Assembly (NCBI GenBank): GCA_949358305.1
Contig: OX442314.1
Coordinates: 31,863,608-31,927,607, forward strand
DNA length: 64,000 bases
Direction of reading: 5' to 3'
Source of the DNA: Strigamia acuminata
Taxonomy: Eukaryota > Arthropoda > Chilopoda > Geophilomorpha > Linotaeniidae
The stretch's first letter is position 1; each line of letters opens with the position of its first letter. Made by a program: the position numbers and the translations under genes. A model generated the notes under the pieces. It ran no database searches, was not told where the DNA came from, and saw only the letters and a list, made by a program, of their open reading frames with translations. Positions 54,131-63,452 of the stretch are shown piece after piece.

Positions 54131-56329
54131 TTGGTTTCTCCCGACAATTATCATCCGCCTTTGGCGTTTCGCCTGTCTATTGTTGGTGTCCCTGCTGCGA
54201 GAGGTGACTATCTTTGCTTTAGAGCTGGGGATTATCATTCTCTATATACTTTTTTGGCGGGCTATGATTGGTCTTGTGTTCTCAGCTGCTCTGATGTTAA
54301 TGTTGGGGTTGGGATGTTGTCTGACGTTCTTGTGGAGGCGGTTCGTCGTTATATTCCGCGTAGGGTTCGAATGGATTCTAAGTTTCCCCCGTGGTTCTCC
54401 TTTGACTTAAGGGTTTTATTGAGGGACAAGCGTGTTTTTCATCGGAAATTCAAGCGTTATGGTCGTGGATGTGACTATCTTAGATTTGCGGAGTGTCGCA
54501 GGGGTGCTAAGGTTCAGATGAGGAGGGATCGTGAGGCGTACTTTGGGGTGATTGCGGATTCTGTCCGCTATAATCCTAGGAACTTTTGGCGATTTGTAAA
54601 GCCCAGGTATCGTGCTGCCCATTCGGACATTGTCCTGGACGATGGAGGGGTTTTGACCGCTGAGTCCGCGGATTTGGGAAGACTCTTTTGTCATCATTTT
54701 GGGTCGATTGTATCGGGCTATCACAATACTGCTGCGGTAAATGAGTATCTGGACTCTGAGATGGGGATTAAAAGCTCCAGTGATTCTTTTGTTGCCGATC
54801 GTCTGGACATTCCGGCTTTGTCTGGAATTGATGTTCGAGCGGCATCGGTGAAGCTCCGATCGCATGGTGCCTGTGGTTTGGACGGGTTTCCGCCGTTCAT
54901 CCTTAAGGGATGTATTGAGGTGTTATTGGTTCCTCTGGTTTATTTGTTCAATCTGTCGCTTTCTTGCGGGGTTTTTCCGGTTGCTTGGAAGGATGCGTTG
55001 GTGGTCCCTGTTTTCAAGAGCGGTAAGCGCACCAGCGTATCCAATTTTAGACCTATCTCTTTATTGAGTAGTTTGGCTAAGTTATTTGAACTATCTGTGC
55101 TTGCCAGGATGAGCTCGTGGGTAGATGGATTTACTACGGATGCCCAGTTTGGTTTTACATGTGGGAAGTCTGTGGAGCTGAATCTCCTGAATTTTTATAA
55201 TGAGGTATTCGACTCTTTTCATACCAGGGGCCAATTTGATGTCATCTACTTGGATTTCGCGAAGGCTTTTGATCGAATTTGCCACGATCTACTGTTGATC
55301 AAGCTGGAGTTTTACGGTTTGTCCCCGCGTTTTATTAAGTGGTTTGCTAGTTATTTAGGTCGGAGGAATAACTTTCTTAAGTGTAATGGGGTTACTACGT
55401 CAAGTTGTTACGTGACTAATTCTGGTGTCCCACAGGGTTCTATTCTGGGTCCTGTGTTGTTCAAGCTGTTTATCAACGATTTATCCTACTTTCTTCGTGG
55501 TCTGTCCCACTCGTTCTTTGCGGATGATACCAAGTTGGGCCGCAGCATTGATACTGTTGGGGATTGCGAGGATCTGCAGCGTTATTTGAATAGAGTACAA
55601 TGTTGGACTGATGCAAACTGCATGAGCCTAAATGTCAACAAGTCAGTAGTGCTTTCTTTCTCCCGTCGTGCTGTGAAGCTTTTGCATCCCTACACGTTGG
55701 GTGGTGTTTTGATTCCACGACGTTCGGTGATAAGGGATCTGGGTGTGACTTTCGATGATTGTTTTATCTTTAGAAATCATGTTAATCGATTGGTCGGTGA
55801 GTGTACGAGGGTTTTGGGCATTCTCTTTCGTCTCTCTTTTGTTTTTACGTCTCCGGGTCCGCTTCGCTTGTTGTTTATTTCTTTGGTTCGTTCTCGTATT
55901 TTGTTTTCGTCTTTGGTTTGGAGGGGCTGTGCTGTCTATCTGCTTAACCGTCTCGAGGGGCTGCAACGTAATTTTGCTTGGATGATTTATAGGAGATATT
56001 TTTATCACCTATTTAATTATTCTTATTCGGAGGTGCTCGTGGCTTTGGGTTTGCGTTCTGTTGGTTCCCATATGATTCTTCTTGACTGCATTTTCGTTTT
56101 TCGTTTGATCAGTGGCAAGGTCGTGGCTCCCTGTCTGTTATCTTGCTTGCACTTTAATGTTCCTTGGGTGGGGAGGGAGTTGCGCACCCCACGTGTTACT
56201 TTCTCTGTTTCTAACTCTTACTCCCCTGTTGGGCGTTTATTACGGAGCGTTAATGTCTTTTTGGGTGATATTGACATTTTTAATTGTACTCTCTCTGGTA
56301 TTGAGCATGCTTTTGTTGTTGGGTCTTGA
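54131..56329 (+). CDS. LINE ORF2 fragment: endonuclease end plus reverse transcriptase
   Basis: Open frame of about 730 codons without its natural start (the frame runs on upstream to the truncation). It opens with VSPDNYHPPLAFRLSIVG, the degenerate end of an apurinic-type endonuclease. It continues into reverse transcriptase: LRSHGACGLDGFPPFILKGC, NFRPISLLSSLAKLFEL, FDVIYLDFAKAFDRICHDLL, NSGVPQGSILGPVLFKLFIN and the catalytic FADDTKLGRSI. The C-terminal region after RT lacks RNase H. No stop or frameshift interrupts the RT, so the insertion is young, but the missing 5' part makes it non-autonomous. Confidence 0.9.
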   Translation: MVSPDNYHPPLAFRLSIVGVPAARGDYLCFRAGDYHSLYTFLAGYDWSCVLSCSDVNVGVGMLSDVLVEAVRRYIPRRVRMDSKFPPWFSFDLRVLLRDKRVFHRKFKRYGRGCDYLRFAECRRGAKVQMRRDREAYFGVIADSVRYNPRNFWRFVKPRYRAAHSDIVLDDGGVLTAESADLGRLFCHHFGSIVSGYHNTAAVNEYLDSEMGIKSSSDSFVADRLDIPALSGIDVRAASVKLRSHGACGLDGFPPFILKGCIEVLLVPLVYLFNLSLSCGVFPVAWKDALVVPVFKSGKRTSVSNFRPISLLSSLAKLFELSVLARMSSWVDGFTTDAQFGFTCGKSVELNLLNFYNEVFDSFHTRGQFDVIYLDFAKAFDRICHDLLLIKLEFYGLSPRFIKWFASYLGRRNNFLKCNGVTTSSCYVTNSGVPQGSILGPVLFKLFINDLSYFLRGLSHSFFADDTKLGRSIDTVGDCEDLQRYLNRVQCWTDANCMSLNVNKSVVLSFSRRAVKLLHPYTLGGVLIPRRSVIRDLGVTFDDCFIFRNHVNRLVGECTRVLGILFRLSFVFTSPGPLRLLFISLVRSRILFSSLVWRGCAVYLLNRLEGLQRNFAWMIYRRYFYHLFNYSYSEVLVALGLRSVGSHMILLDCIFVFRLISGKVVAPCLLSCLHFNVPWVGRELRTPRVTFSVSNSYSPVGRLLRSVNVFLGDIDIFNCTLSGIEHAFVVGS

Positions 56330-56474
56330 TGCTGATTTAATGTAATTTTAATTTTGATTTTTTGTTTTTGCTGTTGTGTTTCTTTTGATGTTCTATTTTG
56401 AATTATGATTTTTTTTTTTTTTTTTGATCTCTTTTTGTTTTTGTAATTGACGATGGTTGTTTAGGTGGTTTGAT

Positions 56475-56515
56475 GGGTGTCCCCCCCCTGTAGGCTTCGG
56501 CTGTTGGGGGGCACC
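56475..56515 (+). other. Stem-loop in the LINE 3' UTR
   Basis: GGGTG and a C6 run pair with a G6 run and CACCC, with one bulged base. The loop itself contains gcttcggc, a UUCG mini-hairpin. It lies just before the AAT tail. Confidence 0.65.
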
Positions 56516-56751
56516 CTTCTTTTGGAAAATAAACAATAATAATAATAATAATAATTGTATCTACTGGTAATTCAGATAAACCATGAATGATTGATGATTC
56601 CCCTTTCGGACTTCGACATCGGATTAGTTTTTATCAGATAAGTTATCTAAAATCCTACAACATTATTCCTTAGATATTTATTAAAAACTCAAAATTCTAT
56701 TTTACAGATAAACGAACGAAACTTATGAAATTCTCCGCTTCGGAACTTAGA

Positions 56752-57305
56752 ATACGAGCGAAACTACCTCTCCATATGTTGATTTGCAACAACATTCCAC
56801 CATGTTACGGATGGAAAAAGATACAGGAGCCGCTGCAACAATAATCAATTTCCATAACCAAACTATTCGCTTTATTTTTGCATTTTATTGTTGTAAATTG
56901 AAGGAGGAGAGGCGCATCGATTGATGTGGATACAAATCGCTTTATTCTCGTATCGCGCGATCTCCGCGCGTTACTGGTCGAACTGGAAGTCCCCAAGTCA
57001 CGTTTTGGGTTACGAGATTACAGAACAACTCCCTCTGGCCGGAGAGACCCTCACACCGGATTTTCACATTGGATCAAGGTGACCAGAAACAAAACGACAT
57101 TTATTACTTTGTTTAAACGTTTATTATTAATTGTTACATTCAATAATGCGAAATAATGCTACAAGTATGTTCTTTGGTTGAATTACAAATCAATCTATGG
57201 CTACACTGAAACCTGCTTCTTTCACTTAAGCAAGCGCTGCAAGTTGTGTGAAAGTAATAAATAAATTTGGATTGATTCCCGAACGGGCGTATTGTGATTG
57301 CGCAG
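56752..57305. other. Unmatched block inside duplication copy 2
   Basis: Copy 1 runs straight across (ggaattaagaatgatggtgg at about 49144-49163), whereas copy 2 has about 550 extra bases between ggaacttaga and attaagagtgatgg. The block is GC-richer in its middle (56930-57075) and holds a 76-codon frame with no recognised domain. It is probably another insertion; no clear terminal repeats were found. Confidence 0.5.
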
Positions 57306-57482
57306 CATTAAGAGTGATGGTGGCGGGCAGTGACTGTTTGAACTTTGAATTTAGCATCAAATTATAGCCTGTCATCTTATGTGGTTGTTAATAATTAGAA
57401 TAATAATAATTAATGAGAAATACATCCGAAAAACTAATAAGGATACGGGGTTATAAGCAATAATAGAGTGAGATAAGATCGG

Positions 57483-58981
57483 TTATTTTTTCCCTGGGAG
57501 AACTTGGGGCAAATAATTCAAGCAGGAAAGGAGGGAAATCCCGAGGAAAAGTCCTACGGTGCCACCCACTTCAGACACCAAGCTGGACAGGGGATAAGCA
57601 AAATATTCGCTAACGATTTGTTTCGTATTCGTTTTGTGAATGATTGTGACTGTGGAGGCAGAGCCGTTTTGTGGATTTGAGCCATATTCTGTCATTATGG
57701 GGAATCTGGTGACGGAACATGGGCGTCTGCAATTGCTGTTATGTTGTGAATACAAAAGGGAAAGAATTTTCTTTTTCAGTTTATTCACTTGGACAATTGT
57801 GTTGCAAAGCGGTTTTGTCGAGTTCACAAAAGGCCATCTAAGGTGGATATGGAATTATTATCGAATATCTATTGATTAAGCATAAGTATTAATCTGACCT
57901 GCATTTGATGTCAGAAGTGTCTAATTGGTCATTAATCCATCGATTAACGCACTCGATCTCTTCATCCTCAGTGACGCAGGGGTTTCGACTCGTGTTTAAA
58001 TATTCAAACTACAACAGTTGTCAATATTTAAATACGGAAATCAATGCGATCATTGTCTGTGTTTGATTGTTTACTTTTGTTTCTGACAGTTCCATAGCAC
58101 TGTATTTCCATGGACGAATGACTGATCTGCCAATAAACATGAGTTTGGTTGAAGTTGCTTCGTAAACATCAGCCTGTAATAGACGAATTGTAATATTATT
58201 ATATTGTAATATTGGATTCATCTTACATGGAATCCTTTAGAATCTGAAGTTAACGGTAAATCCAACCAAAACAGCCAGGTTTTTCCAATAAAATACCATT
58301 CCAGATCTAAAAGAATCAAATATTGTTTCAGGATTTTTGTGTGAATTAAACGGAATAGTTAGTAATGACCAAATTGTAGAAGTCTGCATGGACCCGCGAT
58401 CGTGTTGGCTTCCCTCTCTTGTAGCCAGTCTTCGGTTTTACATTTGCTGGAATTGACTGCATGATGACACTGGAATACCCGGTTGGCTTTATACGGTCAA
58501 ATTGTTACTTGATGTTTAAACTTACGTTGGCTGATTTGACGATTATGACTTTTGTTGAGTTTTCCCATAGATCCAATAGTGTGACCTTGATCTTGTCGAA
58601 AGGAAAATGTTCCTGGTCGGCCGGACTCAGTGCGCTGCAAGCTGCGTCTCTTACACAGAGTGGATCGAATCTTTTGGAAAAGTCGTACGTCAGATCGGGA
58701 GTGAATGGGCAAATTACGAGGCTAGGTGTTTTGTACTGGTTGAAGCTTTCAATTTTTACATAGTTGCCTATTGGCTGTGCAAAGTACTTGTCGATGCAAA
58801 TTGACAACTGCCAAGTGCACAGTGCAGTGCTCAGCAGCAGCGAAGCAATTCCCAATGCTTTGGCCGTCTTATTTGCCTGCGGTTGTCGTTGTCGTTTTGG
58901 TGTTCGTGTGATGCGAATATGGTGTACGCGAGTATCCGGAGAAACAATTCTACGTCCCATTCTTCTACTATGGATTTTCAT
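57483..58981 (-). CDS. DEG/ENaC (ppk-like) sodium channel subunit 2, six exons
   Basis: Tandem paralogue of the gene at 49324-50828 with the same exon structure: 58526-58981, 58370-58469, 58227-58306, 58075-58173, 57899-58008 and 57483-57837. Exons 1, 2, 4, 5 and 6 are identical in length to gene 1; exon 3 is shorter by 6 nt, so the frame is kept. The product is 399 residues. TM1 reads ALGIASLLLSTALCTWQLSI; TM2 reads SLVSEVGGTVGLFLGISLLS, with the filter Gly-Ile-Ser instead of Gly-Phe-Ser. The conserved splice sites and absence of stops in both copies support the model and suggest both are functional. Differences are spread through the extracellular domain, consistent with divergence in ligand response or assembly. 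Confidence 0.86.
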
Positions 58982-59120
58982 CGCGCCTGAAAATGACCCC
59001 CACAACAGCAGGAAAACAATATTTAAGGTGTCTTAACGAGTATTAACGTTAACGCTCGCCTACCAAACCTGTGTGTTGTTTGTTACTGCTCGTTTCCATG
59101 TGATTGAATTCAAACGCTGC

Positions 59121-59368
59121 GGTTTTATTGTGTGTGTGTGTGTTTGCATTTTAATGGGTATTGATTAATGATTTAATATTAATTCTGTATCTAGGAGATG
59201 CCATTCGAAAGGCTGTTTTGTTTATGGTAGCGTCTAGCGCAAGTTACCTAGGAGATAATGATGATTGAGTTACACGTGTATGACCTGAATACAAGAGCGA
59301 TATGGTCGTTATCCACCGTTGCCACCACCTCCACAAGAAAATCACTAACTTGTTAAGTTTTAAAACAT
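59121..59368. other. Region between DEG/ENaC gene 2 and LTR element 2
   Basis: Contains a short (gt)n tract (59130-59146); no gene was seen. It ends at the LTR start. Confidence 0.4.
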
Positions 59369-60319
59369 TGTGGTGATCTCAAATATTTCACCAACTTAGA
59401 AGATAAATTAATTGTGTCTTCTAATTAATTTGACTGTGGCACACGCCAAGTCGAATCATGTGACGAAGGGGAGGAAACTTCCCTAGGCACATATCACCTC
59501 AGGTTGGCTGGGGTGAAAGACGGTAATTAACCGTTATGGTGCAATATTGGGCAATAATCCTTTGTTGCACCAGTTTCAGCTAATTGCGCAGATTATCTGC
59601 GCAATATTGAAGCGTGCCGGGCTCGCGCCCTAGCTTCAATCGAGACTCTTGACAAAAATACACAACCCACAACATCACTGCGATATTTGCTCCGACAATT
59701 CGTATTGACAGTGGACCGTGTAACCGTCAAGTTTCACCAGCTTGCTTTGTAACAACTTACAAAGCCAGCAATCTTGCTTGAATTAGCCGTCGCTAATTCC
59801 AGCTATCGTAGAAGAAGAAGTTCCTGATCCAAGTGAACCATCGCCATCGTTGCTGCGCGAACGGCAACCATCGCCATCGTACCTGGACCAGACGCCTGTA
59901 GCCGTCAACCACCGCCATCGAGCCGTCGCACGAGCCACAGAAGGACCCACGAGAACCATCGTCGCCAGGACCATCGTTCGTGAGTCGTTGAACGAAGACA
60001 TTTTGCCTTCATAACAACTTCCAGTTGTCAAGCGCCATCGCCGCGCTTTGTAGCTTGCAACAGTCGTTGCAAGCCCTTCCATTGTTCTTTCCCGCTCATT
60101 ATTTCGCGACTTGTCGCTTTTAATCTCATTTTACCACTAGTCATTGTATTTATTGTAATAAAAAGTGTTCATTTGAATTATAAAACTGTCTTTTTATTTC
60201 TCCTTATTAAAATTAACCCTAGATAATTTTCGGCCGCGATATAAGTCTTTTAAAGCATTCACCTGCGGTTTCACGCTTATTTATTAGGAATAAGTGTGAT
60301 AAAAACCCGGATCGCAGCA
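59369..60319 (+). repeat. 5' LTR of element 2
   Basis: Begins TGTGGTGATCTC and ends GGATCGCAGCA, the same termini as element 1. AATAAA at 60157-60162 is a candidate poly(A) signal. A 99-codon antisense frame (59783-60082, minus) corresponds to the antisense frame in the element 1 LTRs. Confidence 0.92.
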
Positions 60320-60321
60320 CG

Positions 60322-60339
60322 TGGGGGCCCGTCCGGGAT
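60322..60339 (+). other. Primer-binding site of element 2 (tRNA-Pro type)
   Basis: Same 18 bases as in element 1, two bases after the LTR. Confidence 0.8.
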
Positions 60340-60436
60340 ATATTTCAATTGTATAAATTTTTGTCAGTTAAAATTTACCCGCCATTTTTATCTTGTTTGT
60401 CTTTCTTATCTTTCCTTTCTCTGTCTTCATTGAAAA

Positions 60437-63418
60437 ATGGCGACTCCAAGCGAAAAGAGACCACGAGGACGACCAGCGAAGAAACAATTGGCGATCGAAT
60501 TACAAGTCGTGGATCCTGAAGTTCCAGCGATTGAAGAACAGTTTGAAGCTATGGATCAAACTGTGAGCGTGAACGACGGCACGCCATGTTTGGAAGAACA
60601 AACGTCGCAACCGTTTAACGGCCAGTCGAATTTGAATATTCCGACTGGAAGCGGCTATTCCAAGCAACATAAAGATGATTTGAACGCGTCAACACAAGTT
60701 CAATCATCTAGTGCCGAACATTCAATGCACTCCTCACCTTTGCTGCTGCAAGGTAGAGAACCGCCCGACTCGGAGGTTTCTTCTTCTCCGGTGCGTGTCA
60801 CAATGATAGACGCACTTCGTGAGCAAGCTAAGCTCGCCGGAGTGGAAGTCATCGATGAGATGACAGTGGAAGAACTCCACCAGGCAATGGTTGAAAAACA
60901 TAGCCAAAAAGCAGTCGAAACGCTCAAGACTAGCTTACAAATTGAGTTCGAAAGGCAACATGCTGAGTTACAACAGCAAAATGCAGAACTTAAGCGACAA
61001 CGCGCACACGATCATGTGCAGTTGCTAAACTTCGAGCAGGAAAAGGCTTCATGGCTAATAACTGACGAAGAGCATCAAAAGATGCAACAGCAGCTAAATC
61101 AAGCTAAAAAAGATTTAGAAACTGCTAATGAGAATTTGAGAATTGCAAATTCCAATCTCATGACTGCCGAATTAAATTCACAAGCTAAACAGAAGCAAGT
61201 TAACCCTTCTTCTCAACAGCTAGAGCAATGTTCAGTAGAACAGGCAGCCAGAGCTAAGAGATTAGCTCAGCGAGAAAATGAATTATTTCTCGCTCAACAG
61301 CGGTCAGTAATTGACGCTGGTCAAAATGCTAGAAGTCTGAGCACTGCAGAGCAATTATTGCGTGCCGACTTAGCAGCCCAAGCTCGTGAAAATGAAATTC
61401 TTCGTGCCGATTTATTAAAAGCACAGGAAGAATTCGAGGAAGTTGTGCAACGTGTGCAAGCTACCTCAAGTGATTCGATGTTTGCAAAACCAAACCCAGT
61501 TTTGCAAAAAGGTGCTCCAAAATCACCTTCGTTGATTAATTTGAATTCAACTGAGTCGAAGCTCAGTCGCCAGTCCAGTTGGACCGATAGTGATGACTCG
61601 CGAAGTAGTCGTAGCAGCCGTGGCAGCCGTCATGGCCGAAAAAAGCGAAAACGACAACCGGACCCGACCGAATATCATCCGTCGAAGGCTTCGCAGAATA
61701 CGGACCAGTTCTTTAGCAACAGTGACCGATTACTCGGAATGTTGGCTGACAAGAACAAACAGCGTGAGGAATCACGTGATCATGGCCGAGCACATGATAA
61801 TCCGCGAGATGGCTCGTCCAAACGTGGATGTCCCGAAGACATTCGAGACGGACCAAGGTATCGTGAAGGTCCACCAGACGGAGATCCGCCTGGAGGGGAC
61901 GACCCACATGGACATGGCGGTGGCCACTCAGGTGGCCACAATTCGAATGGCAATTATGGTAGAAGGGGACCCCCAGATGGAGATCGTGGTCCGCCCAATG
62001 ATAACGATCCTCCTGACCCCGATCCACCGCCAAATTTTGCGAATCACGAGTCAGCGTCTGATACTGACTCCTCACACCCAAGTGTGAGAGGGCGCTCGCG
62101 TCACAGAACGCGTGGTAGAAGCCCGAACCAAGCTTTTTATACGAAAGCTGAGATTGACCAACTTCTGCGACAGAATGTCGGCAATCAGCAAAAGGACAGA
62201 AGAGATAAAGTCATTTTGCAAAAAATCAGCGAGTTCACATCCGATAAGTGGACTCATAGAGCGAATGATGAGAGATTTATTCGATGGGATCGAGTAGTCC
62301 CTCGTGCCTATAATGGATCCTGGCGAGCAGGGTCCAATTTCTTACTAGAAGTATTTGAATTAGGCAAAGAGCACAATTTCGGTTGTGAAAGCGCTCTAGA
62401 CCATCTAGTACCAAAAATGCTAGTCGGAGACGTCAAAGAATGGTTTCGTCGTCGAAACTTCACGAAGTGGGATGACTTCGTTACTAAATTTATGTTTAAA
62501 TTTGGAGAATCGAGCGAAGACATCAAAATGCTTTGGAGAAGCTTAAAGCAACGAAAAGGCGAAAGCTTACATTCGTACATGCTTAGGGCAGAGAATCTGC
62601 TTGGCAGGGTGCCTCATGAAGTAACCGATGCAACTGCCGACGATCAGTTTCGTGCTGGTCTCAACGAATATTCAAAAAATATTCTAATGATGTCTAACGC
62701 ACCAGACCCTGGGAAATTCTCAGAATTAAATGAATTTATGGAAGTAAATCAACTTCGTATTGAAGAAAAGTATAAAGCATACTTGACTGACGCTGAAAGG
62801 TCAGCTTTCCTACAGCGAGAGAAAAAGCTTGCTGAGAAAAATCATGAAACCTGCAATGGTTTGCAATTGATGCTTCCCCCTAGTTATGAAGATATACTAG
62901 ATGAAATGGAAGAGAAGAAGTCGAAAAAAGATTCTTCTAAAAAAGAGGTAAACAATCCTCATTCCGTTCCGAAGTTACGTGCAAATGTAGCAGGAGCTGA
63001 AAGTCCAACCTCTGACGCTGAAAAAGTTGAAGAAGAGGGAGAAGGAGAAGATGAGACATTGGCTTTATTGGCCAAAACGGCTGCATTATTAGCCAAAAAT
63101 AATTCAGTTGCTGGCAAATGGAAGCCAAGAATGAAGCCTAAAACAGTTTCATTCAATACTGACAAGGTGAATAAAGAAAGAAATTCAAAATCACCTGCAG
63201 CATCACCTGAGCGTCGCTCAGACACTCGTTCTCGTTCTGCTTCACCAGCAGGTAAGAAAAAGAAGTCACCTTCTACCGATCCCTGCAACTTATGTAAAAA
63301 GTTGGGACATTGGCAAAGAGATTGCCCCACTGCTACCAAGAAAGACAAACCAGTAACATCAGCTGAGTTTGAAAAAGCAGTAAAAGTTTTGATGGATTTA
63401 TTCGCAAAAAACTTATAG
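60437..63418 (+). CDS. gag: Gag of LTR element 2
   Basis: 993 residues, ATG in the same context as element 1. It carries the same N-terminal AT-hook (RPRGRPAKK), a coiled coil, a Gly/Pro/Asp-rich low-complexity region, the capsid-like block (VKEWFRRRNFTKWDDFVTKF, HSYMLRAENLLGR) and a CCHC knuckle CNLCKKLGHWQRDC at 950-963. It is open throughout. Differences from element 1 are concentrated in the N-terminal linker and the low-complexity region, while capsid and knuckle are well kept, as expected under constraint. Confidence 0.92.
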   Translation: MATPSEKRPRGRPAKKQLAIELQVVDPEVPAIEEQFEAMDQTVSVNDGTPCLEEQTSQPFNGQSNLNIPTGSGYSKQHKDDLNASTQVQSSSAEHSMHSSPLLLQGREPPDSEVSSSPVRVTMIDALREQAKLAGVEVIDEMTVEELHQAMVEKHSQKAVETLKTSLQIEFERQHAELQQQNAELKRQRAHDHVQLLNFEQEKASWLITDEEHQKMQQQLNQAKKDLETANENLRIANSNLMTAELNSQAKQKQVNPSSQQLEQCSVEQAARAKRLAQRENELFLAQQRSVIDAGQNARSLSTAEQLLRADLAAQARENEILRADLLKAQEEFEEVVQRVQATSSDSMFAKPNPVLQKGAPKSPSLINLNSTESKLSRQSSWTDSDDSRSSRSSRGSRHGRKKRKRQPDPTEYHPSKASQNTDQFFSNSDRLLGMLADKNKQREESRDHGRAHDNPRDGSSKRGCPEDIRDGPRYREGPPDGDPPGGDDPHGHGGGHSGGHNSNGNYGRRGPPDGDRGPPNDNDPPDPDPPPNFANHESASDTDSSHPSVRGRSRHRTRGRSPNQAFYTKAEIDQLLRQNVGNQQKDRRDKVILQKISEFTSDKWTHRANDERFIRWDRVVPRAYNGSWRAGSNFLLEVFELGKEHNFGCESALDHLVPKMLVGDVKEWFRRRNFTKWDDFVTKFMFKFGESSEDIKMLWRSLKQRKGESLHSYMLRAENLLGRVPHEVTDATADDQFRAGLNEYSKNILMMSNAPDPGKFSELNEFMEVNQLRIEEKYKAYLTDAERSAFLQREKKLAEKNHETCNGLQLMLPPSYEDILDEMEEKKSKKDSSKKEVNNPHSVPKLRANVAGAESPTSDAEKVEEEGEGEDETLALLAKTAALLAKNNSVAGKWKPRMKPKTVSFNTDKVNKERNSKSPAASPERRSDTRSRSASPAGKKKKSPSTDPCNLCKKLGHWQRDCPTATKKDKPVTSAEFEKAVKVLMDLFAKNL

Positions 63419-63452
63419 ACGCAGATCCATCAGGTCTAGTGGATCCTGCGTC
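63406..63452 (+). other. Programmed minus-one frameshift signal, element 2
   Basis: GCA AAA AAC TTA TAG gives the heptamer A AAA AAC at 63406-63412. After the 5-nt spacer TTATA, the stem GACGCAG (63418-63424) pairs with CTGCGTC (63446-63452) and is extended by ATCCA/TGGAT (63425-63429 with 63440-63444) with one bulged C. The loop is TCAGGTCTAG. Confidence 0.88.

Larger units (their letters stand above)
54083..56556 (+). mobile_element. 5'-truncated non-LTR retrotransposon (LINE)
   Basis: The insertion begins right after gcgccatctagggata and ends in an (AAT)n tail at about 56536-56556. The first duplicate keeps the empty site at 48894-48925 (gcgccatctagggataataa). The 5' end cuts into the last part of the endonuclease domain. 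The RT frame is intact. A strong G/C hairpin lies in the 3' UTR. The RT signature and microsatellite tail suit the Jockey/CR1 group; the exact clade is not fixed. Confidence 0.88.
53125..59120. repeat. Segmental duplication, copy 2 (with insertions)
   Basis: Collinear with 48240-50990. It contains the complete acidic-protein gene, a LINE insertion (54083-56556), a further unmatched block of about 550 bp (56752-57305) and DEG/ENaC gene 2. Confidence 0.85.
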
